Position numbers and translations under genes: made by a program. Shown here piece after piece: positions 1 to 12,943 of a DNA stretch of 64,000 nt (its first letter is position 1; each line of letters starts with the position of its first letter). The notes below the pieces were generated by a model. The model was given only the letters and a program-made list of their open reading frames with translations, did no database searches and was not told where the DNA came from. This DNA comes from Prorocentrum cordatum (lineage: Eukaryota > Sar > Dinophyceae > Prorocentrales > Prorocentraceae): contig CAUYUJ010014755.1 in assembly GCA_963575745.1 (NCBI GenBank), positions 294,877 through 358,876 of the forward strand. Reading direction: 5' to 3'.

Positions 1-122
1 GCTGCTGCTCGTGCTGCTCCCTCTGCTCCCTCCTCCTCCTCTTGCCTTCCTTTTCCTCCTTGCGTCCTTTTCCTCCTCCTCCTTTTCCTCCTCCTCCTCC
101 TCCTCCTCCTCCACCCGCCTGC
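1..122. repeat. Pyrimidine-rich CCT low-complexity tract
   Basis: Almost entirely C and T on the plus strand, mainly CCT/CTC triplets. It ends exactly where the spliced-leader-like sequence starts, so it is probably the genomic flank of the retrocopy that follows. No gene is seen. Confidence 0.8.
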
Positions 123-144
123 TCCGTTGCCATGTTGGCTCAAG
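123..144 (+). other. Spliced-leader (DinoSL) relic
   Basis: These 22 nt match the conserved dinoflagellate spliced leader except at two positions: A to T at position 6 and T to G near position 13. The 3' end TTGGCTCAAG is intact. The leader is normally added to mRNA by trans-splicing, so a genomic copy next to an ORF suggests that an mRNA was reverse-transcribed and reinserted. It lies 95 nt upstream of the first ATG of the decayed ORF at 240-1174. A chance match is unlikely but I could not compute its probability. Confidence 0.7.
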
Positions 145-239
145 TTGCAGGGCAGTCCGCGATTTGAGTTGACATCTCCGCTTGAGGAGCAATCCCAGGT
201 GTCAAGCCTGGGCGGCCATCCCCTTCGTTTTTCGCACAC

Positions 240-1174
240 ATGCACCTCAGTTTTCTCTATCGTGCCATGAGCATGGTGGAGCAAGGCATCGCGCAGACCT
301 TGGCCCAAATCGACAGCGTTGACACCAGATTGTCGGCAGCCGAGACCATTCTCACCGTCATCGAGTCGATCCGAACTGGAATCCAGGGGCAGGACTCGAC
401 CATCACCAATTACATTCAGCGGCTTGGTTCTCTCGAAACCGAAATCAATACCTCGTCGGACTCAGCATCGCTCGACGCACTGCGGGTCCAAATGGAGGAC
501 CGCTTCGCCGCAATCGAGAGCTCCCAGTCATCAACGGCCAGCGCTACGGTTGAAAGTTGTGGCCCGCCTACGACCCGTCGCAGGCTCAGACCCTTCCCGT
601 CCATTGTCGGCTTCGATTCGTAATTCGACGACAGTTCGACCCGCTCAAAAGTTTGGGTTGGCGGGTTCTCCCCCCCCACGCGCCCTTGGGAGCCCATGGC
701 CGCCAGCTCATCTCCAGCCTCCCCACGCACATCAAGCAGGCGGGGGTCGTTGTCAAGGGCCACAACCTCTCCAAGAGCTACGCCATCACGCTTGCCAGCA
801 ACATCGCCGCGACCCCCCCTTCATCGATCATGCCAGAGCCCAGCCCACCCTGTGGAACGACGTTAGTTCTCGCACACAGGTCCAGCTCAGGTGCCGCCGC
901 GGCGCGCCATGCTCCGTCCGCCAGAACAGTAAGCTCCTCGGGAAGATCCAACTCCGCAAGTCCAGTCAGTGGAACGACGCCGTCCACAACCTCGGGGTGA
1001 ACGGGTTCCGCGGCATCCTGTTCCGCTCCGTCCAGACTCGGCCTTTGAGCTGTTCACCATAGTCAAACAGGACAGCGGCACTACGACGTCATCCACATCG
1101 CCGAGGGCACCGCTCACTTCAACATCGCCTGCACCCAGGCGTCAGCAATGGTAGCCGCCGCTGGTGCCTCATGA
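240..1174 (+). pseudogene. Decayed retrocopy with coiled-coil N-terminus, unrecognised
   Basis: Protein-like sequence runs through several frames of the plus strand. Frame one from the ATG at 240 gives about 105 residues with alternating hydrophobic and charged positions typical of a coiled coil (around IAQTLAQIDSVDTRL and ITNYIQRLGSLETEI). A second frame (about 690-810) reads AHGRQLISSLPTHIKQAGVV and then GHNLSKSYAITLASNIA. A third gives FELFTIVKQ near 1047, and a fourth gives YDVIHIAEGTAHFNIACTQA and ends at the TGA at 1172-1174. At least three frameshifts are therefore needed to join it. With the SL relic 95 nt upstream, the simplest reading is a processed pseudogene. I do not recognise the family. 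A mobile-element ORF1-like protein is one possibility, but this is inference. Confidence 0.5.
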
Positions 1175-1396
1175 TGGTGCGTCACGCTCACGAGGTCGGT
1201 GCGGAGTTCTTCGCCCTATTTGATAATACCATATGTTGTCACGCAGTGCTATAGTTATTATTCCTCTTCTCCCTCACGCTCTTCCTAAGTATTGTGTTGG
1301 GCCGTCCTCTTAGGGAATGTGCTGTGGCTGCTGTTGTTGCTGTTGTTGTTGGTGGTGTTGGTGTTGGTGTTGGTGTTGGTGTTGGTGTTGTTATTA
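1175..1396. repeat. AT-richer spacer then GTT/GGT microsatellite
   Basis: Positions 1175-1319 hold nothing I recognise. Positions 1320-1395 are an imperfect GTT/GGT run that ends at the inverted repeat bounding the satellite. Confidence 0.75.
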
Positions 1397-1425
1397 GCGA
1401 CGCTCGCTGGCGCCGGTATGATCGG
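1397..1425 (+). repeat. Left arm of inverted repeat bounding the satellite
   Basis: GCGACGCTCGCTGGCGCC at 1397-1414 is the exact reverse complement of 12453-12470. After two mismatched bases the match continues for about nine more bases into the first satellite unit. No target-site duplication is obvious outside the arms; both outer flanks are GTT-rich. Confidence 0.85.
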
Positions 1426-3057
1426 AATAATCGGATCCGATTATTCCGATCATTGGATGGTCGGAGTAATCGGATCCGATTATTCCGATCATTGAATTAT
1501 CGGAGTAATCGGAATCGATTATTCCGATCATGCAACCGCAGTAGAGCACAAACCCATGTGTATGATCGGAATAATCGGATCCGATTATTCCGATCATTGA
1601 ATGATCGGAGTAATCGGATCCGATTATTCCGATCATCCAATGATCGGAGGAATCTGATCCGATTATTCCGATCATTGGATGATCGGATGGATCGAATTCG
1701 ATCAATCCGATCATACAATTGGAATCCCACACAATCCAAATGGGAACCCAATACAATCGGAATCCCATTGTTCTGATCATTGGATGATCGGAATAATCGG
1801 ATCCGATTATTCCGATCATCCAATGATCGGAGTAATCGGGTCCGATTATTCCGATCATACAATTGGCATCCCACAGAATCCAAATTGGAACCAGATACGA
1901 TCGGAACCCTATTGCTCCGATCATCCAATGATCGGAGAAATCGGATCCGGGATCCGATTAGTCCGATCATACAATTGGAATCCCACAGAATCCAAATTCG
2001 AACCCAATACAATTGGAATCCTACTACTCCGAGCATTTGATGATCGGAATAATCGAATCCGATTATTCCGATCACTGGATAATCGGAAGGATCAAATTCG
2101 ATCAATCCGATCATACAATTGGAATCCCACAGAATCCACATGGGAACCCAATACAATCGGAATCTTACTATTCCGATCATTGGATGATCGGAATAACCGA
2201 ATCCGATTATTCCGATCATCCAATGATCGGAATAATCGGATCCGATTATTCCGATTATACAATTGGAATCCCACAGAATCCATATTGGAACCCAATACAA
2301 TCGGAATCCTATTACTCCGAGCATCCAATGATCGGCAGGATCGGAATCGATTATTCGGATCATCCAATGATCGGAGTAATCGGGTCCGATTGTTCCGATC
2401 ATTGGATGATCGGATGGATCGGATTCGATCAATCCGATCATACAATTGGAATCCCACAGAATCCACATGGGAACCCAATGCAATCGGAATACTACTATTC
2501 TGATCATTGGATGATCGGAGTGATTGGATCCGATTAGTCCGATCATCCAATGATCGGAGTAATCGGGTCCGATTGTTCCGATCATTGGATGATCGGATGG
2601 ATCGGATTCGATCAATCCGATCATGCAATTGGAATCCCACAGAATCCATATTGGAACCCAATACAATCGGAATCCTATTACTCCGAGCATCCAATGATCG
2701 GCAGGATCGGAATCGATTATTCGGATCATCCAATGATCGGAGTAATCGGGTCCGATTGTTCCGATCATTGGATGATCGGATGGATCGGATTCGATCAATC
2801 CGATCATACAATTGGAATCCCACAGGATCCACATGGGAACCCAATGCAATCGGAATCCTACTATTCTGATCATTGGATGATCGGAGTGATTGGATCCGAT
2901 TAGTCCGACCATCCAATGATCGGAGTACTTGGATCCGATTATTCCGATCATACAATTTGAATCCCACAGAATCCACATGGGAACCCACTGCAATCGGAAT
3001 CCTATTATTCCGATCATGGGATGATCGGAAGGATCGGATTCGATCATTCCGATCGTC
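1415..3057. repeat. Divergent left part of 39-bp palindromic satellite
   Basis: Monomers related to the main array alternate with a variant spacer (TACAATTGGAATCCCACAGA and relatives). Copies differ more from each other than in the right-hand array. A block of about 360 bp is duplicated (compare 2320-2540 with 2690-2900). Long ORFs cross this region in several frames only because the units are multiples of three and lack stops. Confidence 0.85.
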
Positions 3058-6000
3058 CAATTGGAATCCCACAGATTCCAAAATGGAGCCCAATACGATC
3101 GGAATCCTATTACGCCGATCATCCAATGATCGGGGTAAGCGGATCCGATTATTCCGATCATCCAATGATCGGAGTAATCGGATCCGATTATTCCGATCAT
3201 CCAATGATCGGAGGAATCGGATCCGATTATTCCGATCGTCCAATTGGAATCCCACAGATTCCAAAATGGGGCCCAATACGATCGGAATCCTATTGCGCCG
3301 ATCATCCAATGATCGGAGTAATCGGATCCGATTATTCCGATCATCCAATGATCGGAGTAATCGGATCCGATTATTCCGATCATCCAATGATCGGAGGAAT
3401 CGGGTCCGATTATTCCGATCGTCCAATTGGAATTCCACAGATTCCAAAATGGAGCCCAATACGATCGGAATCCTATTACGCCGATCATCCAATGATCGGA
3501 GTCATCGGATCCGATTATTCCGATCATCCAATGATCGGAGTACTCGGATCCGATTATTCCGATCATCCAATGATCGGAGGAATCGGATCTTATTATTCCG
3601 ATCGTCCAATTGGAATCCCACAGATTCCAAAATGGAGCCCAATACGATCGGAATCCTATTACGCCGATCATCCAATGATCGGAGTAATCGGATCCGATTA
3701 TTCCGATCATCCAATGATCGGAGTAGCCGGACCCGATTATTCCGATCATCCAATGATCGGAGGAATCGGATCCGATTCTTCCGATCGTCCAATTGGAATC
3801 CCACAGATTCCAAAATGGAGCCCAATACGATCGGAATCCTATTACGCCGATCATCCAATGATCGGAGTAATCGGATCCGATTATTCCGATCATCCAATGA
3901 TCGGAGAATCGGATCCGATTATTCCGATCGATGATCGGAGGAATTCCGATCGTCCAATTGGAATCCCACAGATTCCAAAATGGAGCCCAATACGATCGGA
4001 ATCCTATTACGCCGATCATCCAATGATCGGAGTAATCGGATCCGATTATTCCGATCATCCAATGATCGGAGTAATCGGATCCGATTATTCCGATCATCGA
4101 ATGACCGGAGGAATCGGATCCGATTATTCCGATCGTCCAATTGGAATCCCACAGATTCCAAAATGGAGCCCAATACGATCGGAATCCTATTGCGCCGATC
4201 ATCCAATGATCGGAGTAATCGGGTCCGATTATTCCGATCATCCAATGATCGGAGTAACCGGATCCGATTATTCCGATCATCCAATGATCGGAGGAATAGG
4301 ATCAGATTATTCCGATCGTTCAATTGGAATCCCACAGATTCCAAAATGGAGCCCAATACGATCGGAATCCTATTACGCCGATCATCCAATGATCGGAGTA
4401 ATCGGATCCGATTATCCCGATCATCCAATGATCGGAGTAATCGGGTCCGATTATTCCGATCATCCAATGATCGGAGGAATCGGGTCCGATTATTCCGATC
4501 GTCCAATTGGAATCCCACAGATTCCAAAATGGAGCCCAATACGATCGGAATCCTATTACGCCGATCATCCAATGATCGGAGTAATCGGATCCGATTATTC
4601 CGATCATCCAATGATCGGAGTAATCGGATCCGATTATTCCGATCATCGAATGATCGGAGGAATCGGATCCGATTCTTCCGATCGTCCAATTGGAATCCCA
4701 CAGATTCCAAAATGGAGCCCAATACGATCGGAATCCTATTACGCCGATCATCCAATGATCGGAGTAGTCGGATCCGATCACTCCGATCATCCAATGATCG
4801 GAGTAGCCGGATCCGATTGTTCCGATCATCCAATGATCGGAGGAATCGGATCCGATTATTCCGATCGTCCAATTGGAATCCCACAGATTCCAAAATGGAG
4901 CCCAATACGATCGGAATCCTATTGCGCCGATCATCCAATGACCGGAGTAATCGGATCCGATTATTCCGATCATCCAATGATCGGAGTAATCGGATCCGAT
5001 TATTCCGATCATCCAATGATCGGTGGAATCGGATCCGATTCTTCCGATCGTCCAATTGGAATCCCACAGATTCCAAAAGTGAGCCCAATACGATCGGAAT
5101 CCTATTACGCCGATCATCCAATGATCGGAGTAATCGGATCCGATTATTCCGATCATCCAATGATCGGAGTAATCGGATCCGATTATTCCGATCATCCAAT
5201 GATCGGAGGAATCGGATCCGATTTTCCGATCGTCCAATTGGAATCCCACAGATTCCAAAATGGAGCCCAATACGATCGGAATCCTATTACGCCGATCATC
5301 CAATGATCGGAGTAACCGGATCCGATCATTCCGATCATCCAATGATCGGAGTAACCGGATCCGATTATTCCGATCATCCAATGATCGGAGGAATCGGGTC
5401 CGATTATTCCGATCGTCCAATTGGAATCCCACAGATTCCAAAATGGAGCCCAATACGATCGGAATCCTATTACGCCGATCATCCAATGATCGGAGTAATC
5501 GGATCCGATTATTCCGATCATCCAATGATCGGAGTAATCGGATCCGATTATTCCGATCATCCAATGATCGGAGAAATCGGATCCGATTATTCCGATCGTC
5601 CAATTGGAATCCCACAGATTCCAAAATGGAGCCCAATACGATCGGAATCCTATTACGCCGATCATCCAATGATCGGAGTAATCGGATCCGATTATTCCGA
5701 TCGCCCAATTGGAATCCCACAGATTCCAAAATGGAGCCCAATACGATCGGAATCCTATTACGCCGATCATCCAATGATCGGAGTAATCGGATCCGATTAT
5801 TCCGATCATCCAATGATCGGAGTAATCGGATCCGATTATTCCGATCATCCAATGATCGGAGGAATCGGATCCGATTATCCCGAGCGTCCAATTGAAATCC
5901 CACAGATTCCAAAATCGAGCCCAATACGATCGGAATCCTAATGCGCCGATCATCCAATGATCGGAGTAATCGGATCCGATTATTCCGATCATCCACTGAT

Positions 6001-9000
6001 CGGAGTAATCGGATCCGATTATTCCGATCATCCAATGATCGGAGGAATCGGATCCGATTTTTCCGATCGTCCAATTGGAATCCCACAGATTCCAAAATGG
6101 AGCCCAATACGATCGGAATCCTACTACGCCGATCATCCAATGATCGGAGTAATCGGGTCCGATTATTCCTATCATCCAATGATCAAAGTAATCGGATCCG
6201 ATTATTCCGATCATCCAATGATCGGAGGAATCGGATCCGATTATTCCGATCGTCCAATTGGAATCCCACAGATTCCAAAATGGAGCCCAATACGATCGGA
6301 ATCCTATTTCGCCGACCATCCAATGATCGGAGTAATCGGACCCGATTATTCCGACCATCCAATGATCGGAGTAATCGGATCCGATTATTCCGATCAGCCA
6401 ATGATTGGAGGAATCGGATCCGATTATTCCGATCGTCCAAATGGAATCCCACAGATTCCAAAATGGAGCCCAATACGATCGGAATCCTATTACGCCGATC
6501 ATCCAATGATTGGAGTAATTGGATCCGGTTATTCCGATCATCCAATGATNNNNNNNNNNNNNNNNNNNNNNNNNNNNNNNNNNNNNNNNNNNNNNNNNNN
6601 NNNNNNNNNNNNNNNNNNNNNNNNNNNNNNNNNNNNNNNNNNNNNNNNNCTTCCGATCGTCCAATTGGAATCCCACAGATTCCAAAATGGAGCCCAATAC
6701 GATCGGAATCCTATTACGCTGATCATCCAATGATCGGAGTAATCGGATCCGATCATTCCGATCATCCAATGATCGGAGTAATCGGATCCGACTATTCCGA
6801 TCATCCAATGATCGGAGGAAGCGGACCCGATTATTCCGATCGTCCAATTGGAATCCCACAGATTCCAACATGGAGCCCAATACGATCGGAATCCTATTAC
6901 GCCGATCATCCAATGATCGGAGTATTCGGATCCGATTATTCCGATCATCCAATGATCGGAGTAATCGGATCCGATTATTCCGATCATCCAATGATCGGAG
7001 GAACCGGATCCGATTATTCCGATCGTCCAATTGGGAATCCACAGATTCCAAAATGGAGCCCAATACGATCGGAATCCTATTACGCCGATCATCCAATGAT
7101 CGGAGCAATCAGATCTGATTATTCCGATCATCCAATGATCGGAGTAATCGGATCCGATTATTCCGATCATCGGAATCCTATTACGCCGATCGTCCAATGA
7201 TCGGAGTCATCGGATCCGATTAGTCCGATCATCCAATGATCGGAGTAATCGGATCCGATTATTCCGATCATCCAATGATCGGAGGAATCGGGGCCGATTA
7301 TCCCGATCGTCCAATTGGAATCCCACAGATTCCAAAATGGAGCCCAATACGATCGGAATCCTATTGCGCCGATCATCCAATTATCGGATGAATCGGATCC
7401 GATTATTCCGATCATCCAATGATCGGAGTACTCGGATCCGATTATTCCGATCATCCAATGATCGGAGGAACCGGGTCCGATTATCCCGATCGTCCAATTG
7501 GACACCCACAGATTCCAAAATGGAGCCCAATACGATCGGAATCCTATTGCGCCGATCTCAATGATCGGAGTAATCGGATCCGATTATTCCGATCGTCCAA
7601 TTGGAATCCCACAGATTCCAAAATGGAGCCCAATAAGATCGGAATCCTATTACGCCGATCATCCAATGATCGGAGTAAATCGGATCGGGATAAGCCGGGG
7701 AAGAATCCCATGATCGGAGTAATCGGATCCGAATATTCCGATCATCCAATGATCGGAGGAATCGGATCCGATTCTTCCGATCGTCCAATTGGAATCCCAC
7801 AGATTCCCAAATGGAGCCAATACGATCGGAATCCTATTACGCCGATCATCCAATGATCGGAGTAATCGGATCCGATTATTCCGATCCTCCAATGATCGGA
7901 GTAATCGGATCCGATTATTCCGATCATCCAATGATCGGAGGAACCGGGTCCGATTATTCCGATCGTCCAATTGGAATCCCACAGATTCCAAAATGGAGCC
8001 CAATACGATCGGAATCCTATTACGCCGCTCATCCAATGATCGGAGTAATCGGATCCGATTATTCCGATCGTCCACTGATCGGATTCATCGGACCCGATTA
8101 TTCCGATCATCCAATGATCGGAGGAACCGGATCCGATTATTCCGATCGTCCAATTGGAATTCCACAGATTCCAAAATGGAGCCCAATACGATCGGAATCC
8201 TATTGCGCCGATCATCCAATGATCGGAGTAATCGGGTCCGATTATTCCGATCATCCAATGATCGGAGTAATCGGATCCGATTATTCCGATCCTCCAATGA
8301 TCGGAGGAATCGGATCCGATTATTCCGATCGTTTAATTGGAATCCCACCGATTCCAAAATGGAGCCCAATACGATCGGAATCCTATTACGCCGATCATCC
8401 AATGGTCGGAGTAATCGGATCCGATTATTCCGATCATCCAATGATCGGAGTAACCGGACCCGATTATTCCGATCATCCAATGATCGGAGGAATTCGATCC
8501 GATTATTCCGATCGTCCAATTGGAATCCCACAGATTCCAAAATGGAGCCCAATACGATCGGAATCTTATTGCGCCGATCATCCAATGATCGGAGTGATCG
8601 GATCCGATTATTCCGATCATCCAATGATCGGAGTAATCGGATCCGATTATTCCGATCATCCAATGATCGGAGGAATCGGATCCAGAAATTATCCGATTCC
8701 GTCCATTGGAATCCCACAGGTTTGTGTCGCAAAATGGAGCCCAATACGATCGGAATCCTATTAGCGCCGATCAATCCCATGTCGGAGTAATCGGATCCGA
8801 ATTACATATCCGATCATCCAATGATCGGAGTAATCGGATCCGATTATTCCGCTCATCCAATGTTCGGAGGACTCGGATCCGATTATTCCGATCGTCCAAT
8901 TGGAATCCCACAGATTCCAAAATGGAGCCAATACGATCGGAATCCTATTACGCCGATCATCCAATGATCGGAGTAATCGGATCCGATTATTCCGATCATC

Positions 9001-12000
9001 CAATGCTCGGAGTAATCGGATCCGATTATTCCGATCATCCAATGATCGGAGGAATCGGGTTCGATTATTCCGATCGTCCAATTGGAATCCCACAGATTCC
9101 AGAATGGAGCCCAATACGATCGGAATCCTATTGCGCCGATCATCCAATGATCGGAGTAATCGGATCCGATTATTCCGATCATCAAATGATCGGAGTAATC
9201 GGATCCGATTATTCCGATCATCCAGTGATCGGAGGAATCGGATCCGATTATTCCGATCGTCCAATTGGAATCCCACAGATTCCAAACTGGAGCCCAATAC
9301 GATCGGAATCTTATTACGCCGATCATCCCATGGTCGGAGTAATCGGATCCGATTATTCCGATCATCCAATGATCGGAGTAATCGGATCCGATTATTCCGA
9401 TCATCCAATGTTCGGAGGAATCGGATCCGATTACTCCGATCGTCCAATTGGAATCCCACCGATTCCAAAATGGAGCCAATACGATCGGAATCCTATTACG
9501 CCGATCATCCAATGATCGGAGTAATCGGATCCGATTATTCCGATCATCCAATGATCGGAGTAATCGGATCCGATTTTTCCGATCATCCAATGATCGGAGG
9601 AATCCCCCCCCTCCCCCCCTGGATCCGATTATTCCGATCGTCCAATTGGAATCCCACAGATTCCAAAATGGAGCCCAATACGATCGGAATCCTATTACGC
9701 CGTTGATCCAATGATCGGAGTAATCGGATCCGATTATTCCGACCATCCAATGATCGGAGTAATCGGATCCGATTATTCCGATCATCAAATGATCGGAGGA
9801 ATTGGATCCGATTATTCCGATCGCCAATTGGAATCCACAGATTCCAAAATGGACCCAATACGATCGGAATCTATTGCGCGATCATCCAATGATCGGAGTA
9901 TCGGATCCGATTTATTCCCGATCGTCCAATGATCGGATAATCGGATCCGATTACTTCGATCATCCAAGGGCGATGATCGGAGGAATCGGGGTCGATTATT
10001 CCGATCGTCCAATTGGAATCCCACAGATTCCAAAATGGAGCCCAATACGATCGGAATCCTATTGCGCCGATCATCCAATGATCGGAGTAATCGGATCCGA
10101 TTATTCCGATCATCCAATGATCGGAGTAATCGGATCCGATTATTCCGATCATCCAATGATCGGAGGAATCGGATCCGATTTTTCCGATCGTCCACTTGGA
10201 ATCCCACAGATTCCAAAATGGAGCCCAATACGATCGGAATCCTATTACGCCGATCATCCAATGATCGGAGTAATCGGATCCGATTATTCCGATCATCCAA
10301 TGATCGGAGTAACCGGATCCGATTATTCCGATCATCCAATGATCGGAGGAATCGGATCCGATTATTCCGATCGTCCAATTGGAATCCCACAGATTCCAAA
10401 ATGGAGCCCAAAATGATCGGAATCTTATTACGCCGCTCATCCAATGTTCGGAGTAATCGGATCCGATTATTCCGATCGTCCAATGATCGGAGTAATCGGA
10501 TCCGATTATTCCGATCATCCAATGATCGGATGAATCGGATCCGATTATTCCGATCGCCCAAATGGAATCCCACAGATTCCAAAATGGAGCCCAATACGAT
10601 CGGAATCCTATTGCGCCGATCATCCAATGATCGGAGTAATCGGGTCCGATTATCCCGATCATCAAATGATCGGAGTAATCGGATCCGATTATTCCGATCA
10701 TCCAATGATCGGAGGAATCGGATCCGATTATTCCGATCGTCCAATTGGAATCCCACAGATTCCAAAATGGAGCCCAATACGATCGGAATCCTATTACGCC
10801 GATCATCCAATTATCGGAGTAATCGGATCCGATTATTCCGATCATCCAATGATCGGAGTAATCGGATCCGATTATTCCGATCATCCAATGATCGGAGGAA
10901 TCGGATCCGATTTTTCCGATCGTCCAATTGGAATCCCACATATTCCAAAATGGAGCCCAATACGATCGGAATCCTATTACGCCGCTCATCCAATGATCGG
11001 AGTAATCGGATCCGATTATTCCGATCATCCAATGATCGGAGTAACCGGATCCGATTATTCCGATCATCCAATGATCGGAGGAATCGGATCCGATTTTTCC
11101 GATCGTCCACTTGGAATCCCACAGATTCCAAAATGGAGCCCAATACGATCGGAATCCTAGTACGCCGATCATCCAATGATCGGAGTAATCGGGTCCGATT
11201 TTTCCGACCATCCAATGGCCGGAGTAATCGGATCCGATTATTCCGATCATCCAATGATCGGAGGAATCGGATCCGATTATTCCGATCGTCCAAATGGAAT
11301 CCCACAGATTCCAAAATGGAGCCCAATACGATCGGAATCCTATTGCGCCGATCATCCAATGATCGGGGTAATCGGATCCGATTATACCGATCATACAATC
11401 GGAATCCAATACACTCGGAACCCAATACAACCGGAACCCAATACAATCGGAATCCATTATAATCGGAATCCAATACAATCGGAATCCATTATAATCGGAA
11501 TCCAATACAATCGGAATCTTATTACTCCGATCATCCAATGATCGGAGTAATCGGATCCGATTATTCCGATCATCCAATACAATCGGATTCGTGGTATTCC
11601 GATCATTTGATGATCGGAGTATTCGCATTTGATTATTCCGATCATCCAATGATCGGAGGAATCGGATCCGATTATTCCGATCGTCCAATTGGAATCCCAC
11701 AGATTCCAAAATGGAGCCCAATACGATCGGAATCCTATTGCGCCGATCATCCAATGATCGGAGGAATCGGATCCGATTATTCCCATCGTCCAAATGGAAT
11801 CCCACAGATTCCAAAATGGAGCCCAATACGATCGGAATCCTATTACGCCGATCATCCAATGATCGGAGTAATCGGATCCTATTACGCCGATCATCCAATG
11901 ATCGGAGTAATCGGATCCGATTATTCCGATCACCCAATGATCGGAGGAATCGGATCCGATTATTCCGATCGTCCAATTGGAATCCCACAGATTCCAAAAT

Positions 12001-12452
12001 GGAGCCCAATACGATCGGAATCCTATTACGCCGATCATCCAATGATCGGAGTAATCGGATCCGATTATTCCGATCATCCAATGATCGGAGTAATCGGATC
12101 CGATTATTCCGATCATCCAATGATCGGAGGAATCGGATCCGATTATTCCGATCGTCCAATGGAATCCCACAGATTCCAAAATGGAGCCCAATACGATCGG
12201 AATCCTATTACGCCGATCATCCAATGATCGGAGTAATCGGATCCGAGTATTCCGATCATCCAATGATCGGAGTAATCGGATCCGATTATTCCGATCATCC
12301 AATACAATCGGAAATTGTAGTATTCCGATCGTTGGATGATCGGAGTAATCGCATCTGATTATTCCGATCATCCAATGATCGGAATAATCGGATCCGATCA
12401 CTCCGATCATCCAATGATCGGAGTAATCGCATCCGAGTATTCCGATCATAGG
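3058..12452. repeat. Hyper-palindromic satellite, 183-bp higher-order unit
   Basis: Each higher-order unit is three 39-bp monomers plus a 66-bp spacer containing CCACAGATTCCAAAATGGAG. CAATTGG starts at 3058, 3241, 3424 and 3607, giving exact 183-bp steps. Within a monomer, 36 of 39 bases form a near-perfect palindrome centred on GGATCC with core TAATCGGATCCGATTA. Roughly 45-50 units are present. Because 39 and 183 are multiples of three and stops are rare, several frames on both strands are open for hundreds of codons (for example MIGVIGSDYSDHP per monomer). Local breaks occur at 7680-7712, 8680-8800, 9604-9619 (a C-run), 9825-9985 and 11390-11520 (short GGAATCCAATACAATC units). No gene is supported here. 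Confidence 0.95.
6550..6649. other. Assembly gap, 100 Ns
   Basis: Exactly 100 N inside the satellite. A round 100 usually marks a scaffold join of unknown length, so the true array length is not known. Confidence 0.95.
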
Positions 12453-12470
12453 GGCGCCAGCGAGCGTCGC
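12442..12470 (-). repeat. Right arm of inverted repeat bounding the satellite
   Basis: 12453-12470 (GGCGCCAGCGAGCGTCGC) pairs perfectly with 1397-1414. The inner nine bases also pair after a two-base mismatch. Immediately outside begins a GTT microsatellite. Confidence 0.85.
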
Positions 12471-12473
12471 CAG

Positions 12474-12474
12474 T

Positions 12475-12510
<36 letters not shown>
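12474..12510. repeat. (GTT)n microsatellite
   Basis: About twelve GTT triplets just outside the right inverted-repeat arm. It mirrors the GTT/GGT tract outside the left arm. Confidence 0.9.
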
Positions 12511-12884
12511 GTCTTCTCTCGTGCCGCCAAGCTTTCTCCTATCCTTGGTTCCTGGACTCATCCCCCGTTTGTCTGGAAATCCACTATGAGCTTCGCGTCT
12601 TGGAATGCTCGGCCCTTGTTCGGAGGGCCTACCTCTACTCTGGATACCGCCCAAAACAGGATGTCACGCTTACTTTCCTACATCCAGAAGTGTCAGGTGG
12701 CTTACATGCTGGATTTGATACGTTCAGAACCCCCACGCTTTCTGGAGTTCGGTCCCGCCGGGGACCCTGGAAGTGTACGTGGTTTTGTGGTGTACACAAG
12801 CACTTAAGTGCACCAGAGCTGTGGCGCACGAGTATGGTGCTGAAGCAGCAACCGTGGTGCACGTAGGCGTCGTCGTGTACACAG

Positions 12885-12943
<59 letters not shown>

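Noticed and set aside
1497-4280. Minus-strand ORF of 927 codons and similar giant ORFs through the satellite
   Set aside because: They are translations of 39- and 183-bp units in every open frame on both strands; no start context, no non-repetitive part, and one spans the N gap.
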